From NCBI GenBank assembly GCA_012845835.1, contig JABAKD010000012.1, positions 10,529,973 to 10,593,972 of the forward strand: a stretch of DNA of 64,000 nucleotides, given 5' to 3'. The notes under the pieces were generated by a model. That model was not told the origin of the DNA. It made no database searches and saw only the letters and a program-made list of their open reading frames with translations. The DNA comes from Undaria pinnatifida. Lineage: Eukaryota; Sar; Phaeophyceae; Laminariales; Alariaceae. Of this stretch, positions 1 to 9,600 are shown in pieces. How positions within the stretch are numbered: position 1 is the stretch's first letter; the number at the start of each line of letters is the position of its first letter. Both the position numbers and the translations under genes were made by a program.

Positions 1-190
1 GTTTTGATAGAGAATAACCTTCACCACTGAGTTAGCAGTCAGCCTTTCGCGTGACCCAGGACCCCAAGTTGCGCTTTTGTTCAGAGATATATCACAACCA
101 CTGAGCGAGCAAGTCGAATTTTTCGCATGGCCAAGGACCCCAGCCTGTGTTTTTGCTAGATATAAACCGCGACCACCGAACGAGCATCAT
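1..190. repeat. Degenerate ~75-80 bp tandem repeat, about three copies
   Basis: Three successive blocks share the order: T-rich start with GATA or AGATAT, then ACCACTGAGCGAGCA-like, then CATGGCCAAGGACCCC-like. The copies are strongly diverged. The array may extend left of the window. Confidence 0.5.
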
Positions 191-262
191 TTTGAGCTTC
201 AGCATAAACACTGAGCTCGCAGCAGTTCTGGCAGTGGTTATGGGGCATCTCTACTACTATGC

Positions 263-630
263 GTGTCGTGGTTGGTTTTGTGGTGGCTGACTGCTAGGTC
301 AGTGGTTATGGTTATCTGCAACAGTCAGCGTGTGTGCTCGCTCTCGTGCGGCTCTCAGATTGAGCTGGAGTTCCCGCCGGTGAGGGGCAAGCTGGATATT
401 TCCTTGGGCGAGGTGAGGATCCGCTATAGAACAGGGACCCTTTAAGAATCACAGAGGCAACTCCACTCATGCATCGTCACCAGATTCACTTCACAGCACA
501 AACCTGCTGTGTTGTGAGCTGAACCTGGCAACGATGCGTGAGAGCATTAGTATGAACGAGTTTAATTTGCCGTCTGCTTCTTCAGAATTACATCCGGATC
601 CTTGCCGCTGTCGTCAGGTCAGGGGCGCCG
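263..630 (+). CDS. Coding-like segments, possible exons of an unrecognised gene
   Basis: Two frames look like protein. The first (about 263-411) ends in a stretch reading IELEFPPVRGKLDISLGE and is followed by a donor-like GTGAGG at 412. The second is open from about 417 to 630 and includes ELNLATMRESISMNEFNL; a possible acceptor (CTTCACAG) lies near 498 and a possible donor (CAG|GTCAGG) near 597. The first frame has no ATG start here, so if real it is an internal or partial exon. No domain or family is recognised. The following coding-like blocks (663-846 and 1505-1788) are on the same strand and could belong to the same gene, but no exon chain can be proved. The claim rests on residue composition and splice-like flanks. 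Confidence 0.3.
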
Positions 631-662
631 GTGGGAACCAGTAGCGGGGGCGGGAGGGCATA

Positions 663-846
663 ATGCTATTGTTCACCACTCTGGGTGGAAATGTAAGAGA
701 ACCGCTTGATGTTGACATTCACACAAACGATCTTTACATTTCCATCCGGAGTGGCAAACGCGTAGGATGTCACGTTGTCTACATCGCTGGTTTCAGGGGC
801 TCCCGCGCCCCATGTGCAGACTATGTTGTCGAGTGTTTATCGCTAA
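663..846 (+). CDS. Coding-like open segment, possible exon
   Basis: An ATG at 663 opens a frame beginning MLLFTTLGGNVREPLDVDI and containing NDLYISIRSGKRVGCHVV. A donor-like GTAAGA lies just inside it near 692, so part may be intronic. The frame runs on into the 324-bp tandem duplication that starts at 847, where it is clearly repeat sequence and should be ignored. Function is unknown. It may join the neighbouring coding-like blocks on the same strand. Confidence 0.22.
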
Positions 847-1490
847 TGTTAAGGCCCCCACTTGCAGCCCGTTACATCTATATGACTACCAGCATTCGCA
901 ATTCCAATCGCCCCCACTTGCAGCCCGTTACATCTATATGACTACCAGCGTTCGCAATTCCCTCTATGGGTCAGCTTTCGTGACTTTTGTTCGCTCTGTA
1001 AGCATCGTTCGCGCAGTTGTCATGCGCTGCTGCCGCGCGTGCTTTCAATTTTTGGAATTACAGATGCCCGGACGCCTTGTTACTTTTGCGTTAAATGCCG
1101 TGCGTCATTTGTAATATATTTGCGTCATGTAATTTCCCTTCGCAGAAGGCTATCGCTGCTGCCTAACGTTTGTTAAGGCCCCCACTTGCAGCCCGTTACA
1201 TCTATATGACTACCAGCGTTCGCAATTCCAATCGCCCCCACTTGCAGCCCGTTACATCTATATGACTACCAGCGTTCGCAATTCCCTCTATGGGTCAGCT
1301 TTCGTGACTTTTGTTCGCTCTGTAAGCATCGTTCGCGCAGTTGTCATGCGCTGCTGCCGCGCGTGCTTTCAATTTTTGGAATTACAGATGCCCGGACGCC
1401 TTGTTACTTTTGCGTTAAATGCCGTGCGTCATTTGTAATATATTTGCGTCATGTAATTTCCCTTCGCAGAAGGCTATCGCTGCTGCCTAA
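847..1490. repeat. 324-bp tandem duplication with a nested 56-bp direct repeat
   Basis: Positions 847-1170 and 1171-1490 are nearly identical (offset 324). The one clear difference is AGCATTCG versus AGCGTTCG. Each copy begins with two tandem copies of a ~56-bp unit containing CCCCCACTTGCAGCCCGTT, giving four such units. The near identity implies a recent duplication. Open frames crossing it are not credible genes. Confidence 0.9.
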
Positions 1491-1504
1491 CTGATGCTAC
1501 TCCA

Positions 1505-1788
1505 AGTTCAAGAATATTTCTCCGCGAAACGTTGATGGAATTCTAAGAGGGATAATGGAGTTATCACAACATGTGCTTGTTCGTCTGTGTGCGCAACAGA
1601 CACTGGACGCTAACCGAGTCTTCGCTCGGGAGCTGGCGAGGAGCTTTTCAGCTCGGATGGGAAAGGAGCTTTGGCTTGTGTTTCCCGACGACGCGGAGGT
1701 GAAGCAACCACCGGCGACAACCCTCAGAGAAGCCAGCTTAATTGAGTTGCGTGTAGATGTCGAGCCCTGTTCGTTTGACCCCATCTAG
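1505..1788 (+). CDS. Coding-like exon, unrecognised protein fragment
   Basis: The frame is open from a TGA near 1494 through FKNISPRNVDGILRGIMELS to a stop at 1788; the first ATG is at 1555. Residues look genuinely protein-like: a helical run (HVLVRLCAQQTLDANRVFAR, then ELARSFSARMG) is followed by KELWLVFPDD, a strand-like segment. A candidate acceptor (CTCCAAG) precedes it, directly after the tandem duplication, and a donor-like GTAGAT sits near 1751. The pattern of two helices then G..W.VF is faintly like dynein light chains, but this is too weak to name. It may be the terminal exon of a gene whose earlier exons lie in 263-846. Confidence 0.4.
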
Positions 1789-2112
1789 GTGGTGCACATA
1801 AATTTCACGTGAGATGGGGCTTGATTTAGTGGTCGGGCAGAAATCAAATACGACGGAGTCGGGCTTCATGATCCCTGTACTGTTGCCTGTCTTAGTGATC
1901 AATTGTTGTTGGTTCCTACAGAATAACTGTTCGCCCATGCCATAGGGTTATGTGCGATTTCCAACCATTGTAACGTTGAAAAATTGTAGAAATGGCATTG
2001 AAACTGACGAACTTCATATAAGCAAAGGCCAACCAACCCACGAGAAGTTTAGGTCAGCTAAAAAAACGCAATGGTAGGAAACCGTATTTCTTGAGCATTG
2101 GTCTCACTGATG

Positions 2113-2210
2113 TTTCGTGGGTTGGGTTTGCTTTGGATTATGATGTTCGACGGTTTCAATACTATTATTAGCGTGTTTTCCTACCCAACTCACACCAAAC
2201 CAAAGTTGGT
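2113..2210. repeat. Dispersed repeat, partner at 8447-8540
   Basis: TTTCGTGGGTTGGG, CGGTTTCAATACT and GTGTTTTCCTA occur here in the same order as in 8447-8540 (TTTCGTGGGCTTGGG, CGGCTTCAATACT, ATGTTTTCCTA). Both copies sit among GTTGGG- and CCCAAC-rich flanks that could pair as inverted repeats. The remainder of 1789-2400 shows no other feature I can support. Confidence 0.5.
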
Positions 2211-2402
2211 ACATCGCAAAACACCCCAATAGCCCTGTGCAACGACAATGAGTAAAAACCTCGTATTCTTGCCTCACGTTGCCGTTGTGGTCTGCCTGAT
2301 GTTATACCCAAACACGATACTCGGTCGATTCGTGCGTCTTGACTGCGTAATAACTAGATACGCGTGGACCTGAAAGCCCGCCATCGAATACGCCCCCTTG
2401 AT

Positions 2403-2725
2403 GATCAGAGCATTTACTATGCTGGATCCTAATACCATCTAGCTACGGCCACCTGTCGCACATTGATGGACCCGGCATTTTAGGCAGAGAAGTACCGAAC
2501 GATGCACAGCGTATTCGCCTGGCACGGGGTTTCGATGCGATTATTGTTTTGACACTAACGATTTTTCGCCGATTTTTTTGTTCGTCAAAGGCGGAGCTGG
2601 CCGCCAAAACCTACGGAGGCACTACTTTTAGGGTGGTGGGGATCCAGTCCGCAATTAAGAATCTACAGGAGGAGGACTGCAAGATGCAAATCGTCATCAA
2701 TCCAGGTATATATACCGTGGTATAG
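2403..2725 (+). CDS. Coding-like exon without a start codon
   Basis: One frame is open for 107 codons from just after a TGA near 2400 to a TAG at 2725, with no ATG near its start, so it reads as an internal exon or a gene remnant. It includes GPGILGREVPNDAQRIRLAR, then a short hydrophobic run, then KAELAAKTYGGTTFRVVGIQ and NLQEEDCKMQIVINPG. A good acceptor-like site (T-rich tract then GTCAAAG) lies at about 2571-2588 and a donor-like CCAG|GTATAT near 2705, so the exon may really be 2589-2704. The mixed charged and hydrophobic pattern is the best coding signal in this part. I do not recognise the family. Confidence 0.4.
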
Positions 2726-2778
2726 GCACAAGATGCCTGTCACGTCGGCACTCATTATATCAGTATTCCGTGGACGCT

Positions 2779-2852
2779 ACGGTAGGTAGGAGTACGGTAG
2801 GTAGGAATGCGGTCGGTGGAGTGCGGTAGGTAGAGGTACGGTAGGTAGGAAT
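2779..2852. repeat. ~15-bp tandem repeat (ACGGTAGGTAGGAnT)
   Basis: Five degenerate copies of a 14-16 bp unit, consensus near ACGGTAGGTAGGAATG, lie head to tail. Confidence 0.75.
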
Positions 2853-3529
2853 GCACCATTTTGTTTGAGAGGCTCCTGTGCACGTGCCCAAAACCTGAAT
2901 TTTGATAAAGAGTGTAGGCGTAACCCGGTGAGCACTTCCATGGCCTAGGTAATATTAGGTACCGGTATACAATGAAGAATACTGTAGCGCACAAAATGGC
3001 ATTGCAGTGAGAATTGGTATATTGTGTGTTGGTCCAATTGAGGAGTCACGTGAATCGGGAGCGTTTTGCCCCAAAGGTGCTACAGCACCCCGATCCTAGC
3101 AAGCGTCCTTGACCTGGCTATGTGCCTCCGGCCTTCGCATTCTGTCTTGCTGCTCTTAGCATTCGTTGTTACTTGACCTCGCTGAATACCTCCAGCCTTC
3201 GCGCATTGCATCTCGCGAAACTCGGTCGTCGTGTTCTATGTTCGCCCTTACACACTTGTTTGATCACCCGCCGTGCTTTCGTCGTTGCTGCATTTTTTGT
3301 TGGGGGGGAGACTATCCGTTCCACTTTTGCGTTTCCCGGTCGTGTTTTTCAACGAGAGGAATAAAAATGTGTAATACCCCACGCAATGCTTCCATGGTTG
3401 CACCGCATGTTTTTTCTCTGGAGAAATTGGAATCCTGTTGGTTGCTGCCATTCTTATCTAAGCAAAACGTCACCCCACCTGTTCCTCTCGAGATTGCTGA
3501 AACCCGGTGTATAGGTTGCCATACGTCGT
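2853..3529. other. No supported gene
   Basis: Open frames here lack protein-like composition. A CCATGGCCTAGG segment near 2940 resembles (on the minus strand) an internal block of the MITE family described below and may be a fragment of it. Nothing else is recognised. Confidence 0.4.
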
Positions 3530-4300
3530 AACAGTATCCGCCAGTACCTGTACATTATACTCGAAGGTCATTGCTGGAGGTACTGGCCTGTACTTACTAT
3601 ATATTCGGGGATTGATACTCCGAGTACTGGCCTTTGCTTATTTTGTTTCGGGGGTGACATTGCGAATACTGGGCTTTACGCAGTATGTTCGAGGTTTTAT
3701 ACTTGGAGTGCTGGGCTACACCCAGTGTTTTTTAATATTCTGTGCTGTGACTGCTGGCCGATAGGCTTATTAATAGTACTTTTTGAGATTTAATACGGCG
3801 AGTACCGGGTTATAAGTAGTATTTTCGATAGTTGATACCGTGAGTACTGCGAGCCTAAGAGTTTACTGATACTGTCCCAGTACACTAGCAGTGTACCCAG
3901 TACCAAGTACCTGGTACGTTATTTGCGAGTTGTGCACTCCTGTAATGACTGCTCTTGCATTCGTGTTTAGCCTTGCTGAGCCACGTCTCTCTGTTCTAGT
4001 CACCGCGGTGGTTGATACACGGTATATGACAGGTCAGGTCACCCAGTATTTTCGAGTTTCGATACTGCGAGTCCTGGGCTCTGCTTAGTATTTTCTAGGC
4101 TTGATAATGCGAGCACTGGGCGATATACCCAGTATTTGTCGAGGTTTGATATTGCGATCACTGAAGTCTCCTAATGTTTGCAGGCTCTTGATACTGCGAG
4201 TGCTGGGGCATACCTAGTATTTTGGCGTCGTGATGCTGTGAGAACTGCGAACGTAATAGCTCCAGTATACTGGCAGCATGCCCAGTATATACCCAGTACA
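3530..4300. repeat. ~60-bp degenerate minisatellite whose units can form hairpins
   Basis: Units repeat the order TTTGATACTGCGAGTACTGG, then a short spacer, then ACCCAGTATTTTCGAGG. ACTGGG and CCCAGT within a unit are complementary, so most units can fold (for example around 4115-4135). Unit spacing is about 55-65 bp and divergence is high. Frames crossing it are artefacts. Confidence 0.75.
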
Positions 4301-4810
4301 CTGTTGCGGCGTATGGTCTCTGACATTCTTACCCGCAGAACAACCGCAGTGCTTATCTGGGTGGTACTGCAACTTTACGCATGTTGGGATATGGGCAGGA
4401 CGTAAAAGCTCTAAGGCTCCTCAATCTTGGAGCTCTCTACATCTCGCCCAAACACTGACTTTTGATAAACACGAAAGTGCGGCCCAATGTCGTTGCCGCA
4501 CTGCTTGCCAGTTCTGCGTGTCGCGAGTTACGGTGCCCCGACCTACAAATACACCCCCTTGTGAATTTGTTTCATGTGTTTCCCGCGTCTCGTCTGTTAC
4601 GGCATTGTCATTGCGGTTGCTTTAGTAGACCATCACTTTAGAACTGCTGCACCCGCGTTTTTAGGGACAAAATACTTGGAAATAGTGCGCGATCATTTGT
4701 TCTGTTGCACTCTTCGTGCGGCTCACCCTCTTTAAAACTGCGCACCCCCAGTTTCAGGGCCTACGAATTGCTTCGAGATGGTTTGTCGTATGAGTATTGT
4801 AGGTCGGACA

Positions 4811-5068
4811 CGGTGATGCGATAGGGGTAGATCGCACTTTTGGTGAGAAAATTTTCTAAACTTCGGGACTCCTCAACGCAATACCGTCGGACCTTTTTTT
4901 TCATTCTTGTTTTGCGGTTTTTTTCGTTTCATGCCTACCATACGCAATGGGGTGATTCATTTCTTTTCTTTTTATATATTTACTTTTGTGTTTCGGAAAG
5001 GTGCAGACGTCCTCAGTGAGGTTATGAGCCCCAGAAGAATTCAGTGCACCTCTACCGTGGCTTGCGAG
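4811..5068 (+). mobile_element. MITE family copy
   Basis: The left end GTGATGCGATAGGGGTAGAT and right end GTGCACCTCTACCGTGGC match the two ends of the better preserved copy at 17692-17943. The internal blocks CTCCTCAACGCAATACCGTC and CATGCCTACCATACGCAATG are in the same order. There is no coding capacity. Confidence 0.5.
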
Positions 5069-5284
5069 TTTTTAACCCCTCGCCTTCCGAATCTTGTGGG
5101 AAACGGCAGGCTTTAACGTGGAGGAGTGGATTGTTTTGGAGAAGCTGGCTCGCCCCGACGTGCCCATGGTCATGCTTAATGGTGGACTCGACAAGGTATG
5201 GGCAGGGCAAAAGGCAATTCACAACCATGTCATACGTGCTCCTCTGTGCTTGTGTTAGTTACTTACTCAGGGACCCGGATATAG

Positions 5285-5524
5285 CGAGTGGCACATGCCA
5301 CGGTACAGGAGCGACAATGGTTTTCTATACCTTAGCACCCTAAAAAGCTACCAGGTAATTCTTAAAAATGAAAGTGCAATCCGATGAACAAATACCAAGG
5401 AAGACAAACAAAAAATGTATTCGCAAACCACGAACGAAACTCCGACGATTTTGGGTTGAGCAGTCTCGTTTTTTCAGAATAAAAAAATGGACAAAAAAAG
5501 TGCTACACCTGTCGTAGCACACGT
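5285..5524 (-). mobile_element. MITE family copy, reverse orientation
   Basis: Read on the minus strand it starts ACGTGTGCTACGACAGGTGT and contains AACCCAAAATCGTCGG, an exact match to the internal block of the copy at 17692-17943. The end near 5285 (GTGGCACATGCCACGGTAC) is a degraded version of the other terminus. The terminal GTGCTAC/GTAGCAC also forms a small perfect hairpin at 5500-5520. Confidence 0.6.
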
Positions 5525-5578
5525 CAAATGTCGTCCTCTAGATGGCGTGAGCGAGCCGCACAAGCGGTAGCATGCCGC

Positions 5579-5930
5579 ACGCGTCCATGTGGTGGAGAAG
5601 TGCGGGCCCACTACAGCACGCTTGGGTAGGGGATACAAGCGCTTGTTTTGCGAGGCTCCCCACTCGAGGAACTCCACACCTCCGCCGAAAAACCCGATTT
5701 TGAACACAGCTGAATGTTTTTTGACCCGATGAGCAATCCCATGGGCTAGGTATCTAACCATGTAACAAAAAAAAACCAATGCACGAACAGCGATGGCTTA
5801 TTGTAATGACTTACTGTAATCGTGTATTGTAATGCTTTATTGTAATGCTTTCGGGCAGATCGTCTAATGTGTAGCCCGCGTCAGCCAGAAACATTTTAGC
5901 CAAAAACTGCTACCCGTATCGTAGCACGTG
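5579..5930 (-). mobile_element. MITE family copy, reverse orientation
   Basis: The minus strand begins ACGTGCTACGATACGGGTAG near 5930. It carries the CCTAGCCCATGGGATTG block (around 5740) and ends near ACGCGT at 5579. It lies head to tail with the copy at 5285-5524, so two copies are nested or adjacent. Confidence 0.5.
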
Positions 5931-6063
5931 TGTGATCCCCTCTATGATACCCTTCCTCGGCAACCCGGGGTGCTTGGTATTACCGACGGTGTAATCGTCG
6001 CGTGTTGTTTAGCGCTTAACCCCCGCTGAAATAACTAAGGGGTCAATCTTACACAACTAGAGA

Positions 6064-6092
6064 TGTTCTTGTTCTTGTTCTTGTTCTTGTTA
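6064..6092. repeat. (GTTCTT)n microsatellite
   Basis: About four to five uninterrupted GTTCTT units are visible. Confidence 0.9.
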
Positions 6093-6348
6093 GAGTTCTT
6101 GGCCCCGCCTTCGGCTTTGCTGCGTTGTGCGTAGATTGATAGATGTATTTGTATGTCCAAGATCCGTAACAAAGCGCAGGCCTCAAAGATAAGGATGGAC
6201 CCTAAATATATCGAGCTCACAGCTGACGTATGTAGAATATTCTCATAAAATCAACGTCGTCTTCGGGGTCGTAGCGTGCGCCCAGGAGATCACCTTCGTG
6301 CCTCGGGCGCCTGACCTGGCTTGCGTTTCGTCGTTGCGCAGATTCTAG

Positions 6349-6595
6349 ACGTGCTACGATAGGGTTAGTGCTTCCCGGCAAACAGGTTTTCCGAATGGCA
6401 GGGCTCCTTCGCCCACTATCGTCGGGATGCCGTTTTCGTGTTGGGATATTTGTTCGTTGTATACCGAGGCCATGGGATTTTCGCCGATTTGCACATTCTG
6501 TTTCCCTCAACTGTTATATCTGGGCGGGACATATAGAGCTCCTCGAATGAGACGCCCCAGATATATCGGGTGCCTGCTCCCCTACAGCAACACGC
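6349..6595 (+). mobile_element. MITE family copy
   Basis: It starts ACGTGCTACGATAGGGTTAG, contains GGCAGGGCTCCTTCGCCC, TATCGTCGGGATGCCG and CGAGGCCATGGGATTTTC, and ends near CAACACGC. Order and spacing match the copy at 17692-17943. Confidence 0.6.
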
Positions 6596-6825
6596 ATCTG
6601 TACTGTTAACCCCGGTCGGGGTCAGAAGAGGGTGCTTTTCTTGGCCTAGTTTCGACCGCTTAAGCTGTGATGTGCTCCGTTGCGTGCCTATTGGACGCCG
6701 GGGTGGACGGGCGAGGCTTCTCGCCTCTCCCACCCTCTAGCGCTCAAACGGATCTATCTGTTGGTGCGTGCCTTGTGCACATGTGCTAGGCGCGGCCACA
6801 GGAGAACACCCCGCCCCTCCATAGT

Positions 6826-7225
6826 CGGGAGGAGGAGGGCGTGGCTACAAATATGTGCCCATGTGGCACAACAATAGAGAGTTGGACTCACATAGTAGGA
6901 GAATGTGAAATATGGAAGGAAGAGTGGGATGCGCTAGAGGAGATGAAGAAATTAGATGTATGTGACGTGGAAAAAGAGTTTTTGTAGACTAGAGAGTAGC
7001 GAGAAAACTATCGCTACCCTAGGAGATAGATGGTGGCCGCAGACGACGAAAGAGGGCGGGGATAGGATAAGCAAACAGTTTCTATTTAATAGCTGGAAGA
7101 AGAAACGTAATGAGCGCCTAAATGTTGGAGGTGTCTCTATTAGGAGTAGGAGCGGTGCTCCGTTTGGAAAGGAATGCGTGGCCAATGGTCAAATGACGAA
7201 GGCCAGCAATAAATGAGTACGCCCC
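6826..7225 (+). mobile_element. 5'-truncated LINE: ORF2 C-terminus and 3' UTR
   Basis: The frame from about 6826 reads SREEEGVATNMCPCG and then IESWTHIVGECEIWKEEWDA. Together these give the C-x-C-G-x7-H-x4-C zinc-knuckle-like end typical of the C-terminus of many non-LTR retrotransposon polymerases. After a frameshift near 6978 the coding signal resumes with LESSEKTIATLGDRWWPQ and ends at 7214. A 3' UTR follows with ACGGTCAAATGA-like, AGCAATAAATGAGT and a C-rich end, shared with four LINE ends in the tandem array (for example 19499-19560). The reverse transcriptase domain is absent, as expected for a 5'-truncated, dead insertion. Confidence 0.7.
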
Positions 7226-7302
7226 CCCTGCATGCCAACGCCCTGCATACCAGCCTGTGGCAGCGTGGCGATAACCCAGACTCGCTCTATCTGCGACCAA
7301 GG

Positions 7303-7566
7303 CTACGGTATTATTAATACATATATAAATATGTTGGCCCTTACGAGAGAAGCCGAAGGGTCCGATTTAGACCATGTTTTGAGCCGTCTTCGAGATAACT
7401 CGAGCTGAGCTCCACCTCTCGGCGCGCTGTTTTCTGGACGTGCCTCACCTTGCTCGCCCCTCCCGATCCTGTCGGGGTCTGCTTCGGCCATTCTCGCTTC
7501 GTGTCGTGACAGTTTTGTGCTAATATTTTCAACCCCATTTAAACTATTTACACAGATATAGGTCAC
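7303..7566 (-). CDS. Unrecognised minus-strand open frame
   Basis: The frame contains RHEARMAEADPDRIGRGEQG and ENSAPRGGAQLELSRRRLKT. It is charged and low in complexity, with no recognisable domain. It abuts the LINE 3' end and may be part of another degenerate repeat. No homologous copy was seen elsewhere in the window. Confidence 0.15.
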   Translation of the reverse strand: MTYICVNSLNGVENISTKLSRHEARMAEADPDRIGRGEQGEARPENSAPRGGAQLELSRRRLKTWSKSDPSASLVRANIFIYVLIIP

Positions 7567-7639
7567 TTATGGTTCGCAACCCCACTCAAGAACGTACTTA
7601 AACTTATAATGTTGGCGCATCGTAACAACAACAATTCCT

Positions 7640-7870
7640 ATGGCAGTGCTTGTCGAGAAACTGAAAACTGCATTATTTGTGTTTAAACGTATTTCCGCTT
7701 CCACCTACCCACGCGCGTGCACTCAGCTACGTGGAGGCTACTACCCTCGTATTTTTTACCCGGGACTGTACAACGCGAAGGAACGCTTCCTGAAAAACTT
7801 TGAGACGATGTACTATCTCAAGGCTCTCCCCGGCGGGTGGATATTCCGGAAAGCGCCAGAGGATTGGCAG
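7640..7870 (+). CDS. Coding-like exon with a good 5' splice site
   Basis: An ATG at 7640 opens a frame whose second half has strong coding character: RGGYYPRIFYPGLYNAKERF is followed by LKNFETMYYLKALPGGWIFR and KAPEDWQ. The codons are varied, with many C- or G-ending choices. Immediately after the CAG for Q comes GTGAAT at 7871, a donor-like site, and beyond it the frame degrades. An acceptor-like CTCAG ends at 7726, so the exon may be 7727-7870 in the same frame. The tail of this gene could be the coding block at 8677-8856, same strand, about 800 bp away. I do not recognise the family; aromatic residues are unusually frequent. Confidence 0.45.
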
Positions 7871-8204
7871 GTGAATTTTTCGTGTATGCAGGCATCGCCT
7901 GCCCTGTTGTGTAGAAAGCCCCCCCCTCATCCTTCCGTCGGACGCTTTGCCCGGCGAACCCTAATAGATGTGGTTTGAGGATTGTCTTTTCAGCTGCATG
8001 ATCGACACAGCACCTGTGCTCTATTTTAATGTTTTCGGTACTCTTGTTTGATTTTTTTTTGCTGCATCTTAAGGGCGTGTGCCTTCCTGTTTTTCGCAGA
8101 CGCATGCTCCGTTCTTCTTCGTTGCCGCATCTTCTTTTCGGAGCGTGGCCGCCTTCAGTCGTGCAGTGCCGTGTAAGGCGAGCATAACGGCCTCCCCCCT
8201 TTTC

Positions 8205-8660
8205 CCGGCAATGCTTCCATTTAATTGTTCCCCAGTTTTTTCAGTAGGATGCTTGCGATTTCCAAATGATGTTGGGTTTGACCAAAACGGAAACGTAGAC
8301 CTTCAGAACGTAACTGGGTGTTGCTAATGTTTTTTCGGTGAAATTTGTTACCTCGTTGGGTTGGAGTTATCCCTCCCAACCCAACCCAAGAAGGGTTTTG
8401 AGGGCTGTGGTTCCAAAATACCGTTTGGGCCGTTGTTCACAAGTTTTTCGTGGGCTTGGGCGGCGTTGGGTAAAGGTGTTCGTCGGCTTCAATACTGATA
8501 TTCAATGTTTTCCTATCAAACCAAGTGAAGGCAACCACCCTAATCGTTCCCAATTTTAGCAATGCCTCCATTTATTCGTTCCCCACTTTTCGGAAGGCGG
8601 CATTTTTAGTCGCTCCCCGATTTATAAATGCCTCCATACTACCGTATCGTTCCCCAATTT
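8205..8660. repeat. Three dispersed ATGCCTCCAT...GTTCCCC repeats and one older repeat copy
   Basis: ATGCTTCCATTTAATTGTTC (about 8211), ATGCCTCCATTTATTCGTTC (about 8564) and ATGCCTCCATACTACCGTAT (about 8631) are each followed by TCCCCA and a T-run. Positions 8447-8540 carry the second copy of the repeat also found at 2113-2210. If the flanking exons belong to one gene, this lies in its intron. Confidence 0.5.
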
Positions 8661-8676
8661 TGCCGCTGTTGTCTGC

Positions 8677-8856
8677 ATGGGACCCGTGAAGATTGTTTCT
8701 ATGAGCCAAGAGGCGAAAAGAGGGCAGAAAGCGGTCTCGTCACGGGTGCTGACGTCGACAGCCGATCGTCCCGAGTACAACAAGGCCATCAAGATCATCC
8801 AGGCGGCCGCACGGGAGGCGCAACAGGGTGCTGCAGACGATGAAGAATTCGAATGA
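8677..8856 (+). CDS. Short coding-like block, probable C-terminal exon
   Basis: A 59-codon frame from ATG 8677 to TGA 8854-8856 begins MGPVKIVSMSQEAKRGQKAV, continues with SSRVLTSTADRPEYNKAIKI and ends in an acidic tail, AADDEEFE. Such a helical, charged sequence with an acidic C-terminus reads like the end of a soluble protein. The frame is also open upstream of the ATG, so it may be a terminal exon rather than a whole gene. The exon at 7640-7870 is a possible partner. The family is not recognised. Confidence 0.45.
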   Translation: MGPVKIVSMSQEAKRGQKAVSSRVLTSTADRPEYNKAIKIIQAAAREAQQGAADDEEFE

Positions 8857-8942
8857 CTGCAGCCACTACAGTATCGGCCTGCTCCTACGAAAGTAGACCG
8901 TAAGGAACTTAGCCTAGAATTTTGGAAACATAGAGTATGTAG

Positions 8943-8978
8943 CCTACCAGGTAGACGTAACACGCCTACCGGGTAGGC
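8943..8978. repeat. Two adjacent palindromes around CCTACCnGGTAGG
   Basis: CCTACCAGGTAG is followed about 20 bp later by GCCTACCGGGTAGGC, a perfect odd-length palindrome with 7-bp arms. Confidence 0.7.
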
Positions 8979-9350
8979 GCTTGCCGTCTGCAGGAAATAG
9001 CAAGAAATCTACCGCCTCACCCCTCCGCCGGAAGAAGGATGCTCGCCAACAGTAGGGTTGGATTTCAGATTTCTCGTTGGAGGGCCGATGCTGTATCGTG
9101 GTCGGAACTGCAGTACGTATACGTGGGGAGGCTGTTGCCGCGAGTTATACATCGGTAGGGTTCTTTTATTGAATCTCGTACGCGTGGCACGGTAGAGGCT
9201 TTCGTAGCACGTTTTAAACAAAACATTTCTGGCGGCACGATGCTATTTGTAGTCAACATACCACGTTCTAATCAACTAATCACTTCACTTCCCAATGTTC
9301 TTGTTAGAATGGGTGCCTGATTTTGTTTTTTTTAATACGATTACACGTTG

Positions 9351-9448
9351 CATGCCTAGGCTATGGGGTTTGTTTATCTGGTCGCGCTTTCATTTTTTTT
9401 TCAAGTCAGTTGTTCGGTGAGGCATAGAGCCCAAGTGAGGAGCGTCAG
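9351..9448 (+). mobile_element. MITE fragment (right half)
   Basis: GCCTAGGCTATGGGGTTTG, a T-rich stretch, and AGAGCCCAAGTGAGGAG match the right half of the copy at 17692-17943. No left half is seen. The rest of 8990-9600 shows nothing I can support. Confidence 0.4.
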
Positions 9449-9600
9449 ATTGTTCAGGTGCGCCCACCGTAGCAAACCCCTCGGCGCTATCAGTAGGGAC
9501 AGCGCTTGCCGCGCGCTATTTCTATTGCGAAAGCTTGATTCTTTTCTGGTGGGATCACGTTGTCGGGGCTATCGTTGTAGTGTCGTCGATGGGCGCAAGG

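Noticed and set aside
767-1114. 115-codon frame
   Set aside because: Most of it is the 324-bp duplication and its nested 56-bp repeats.
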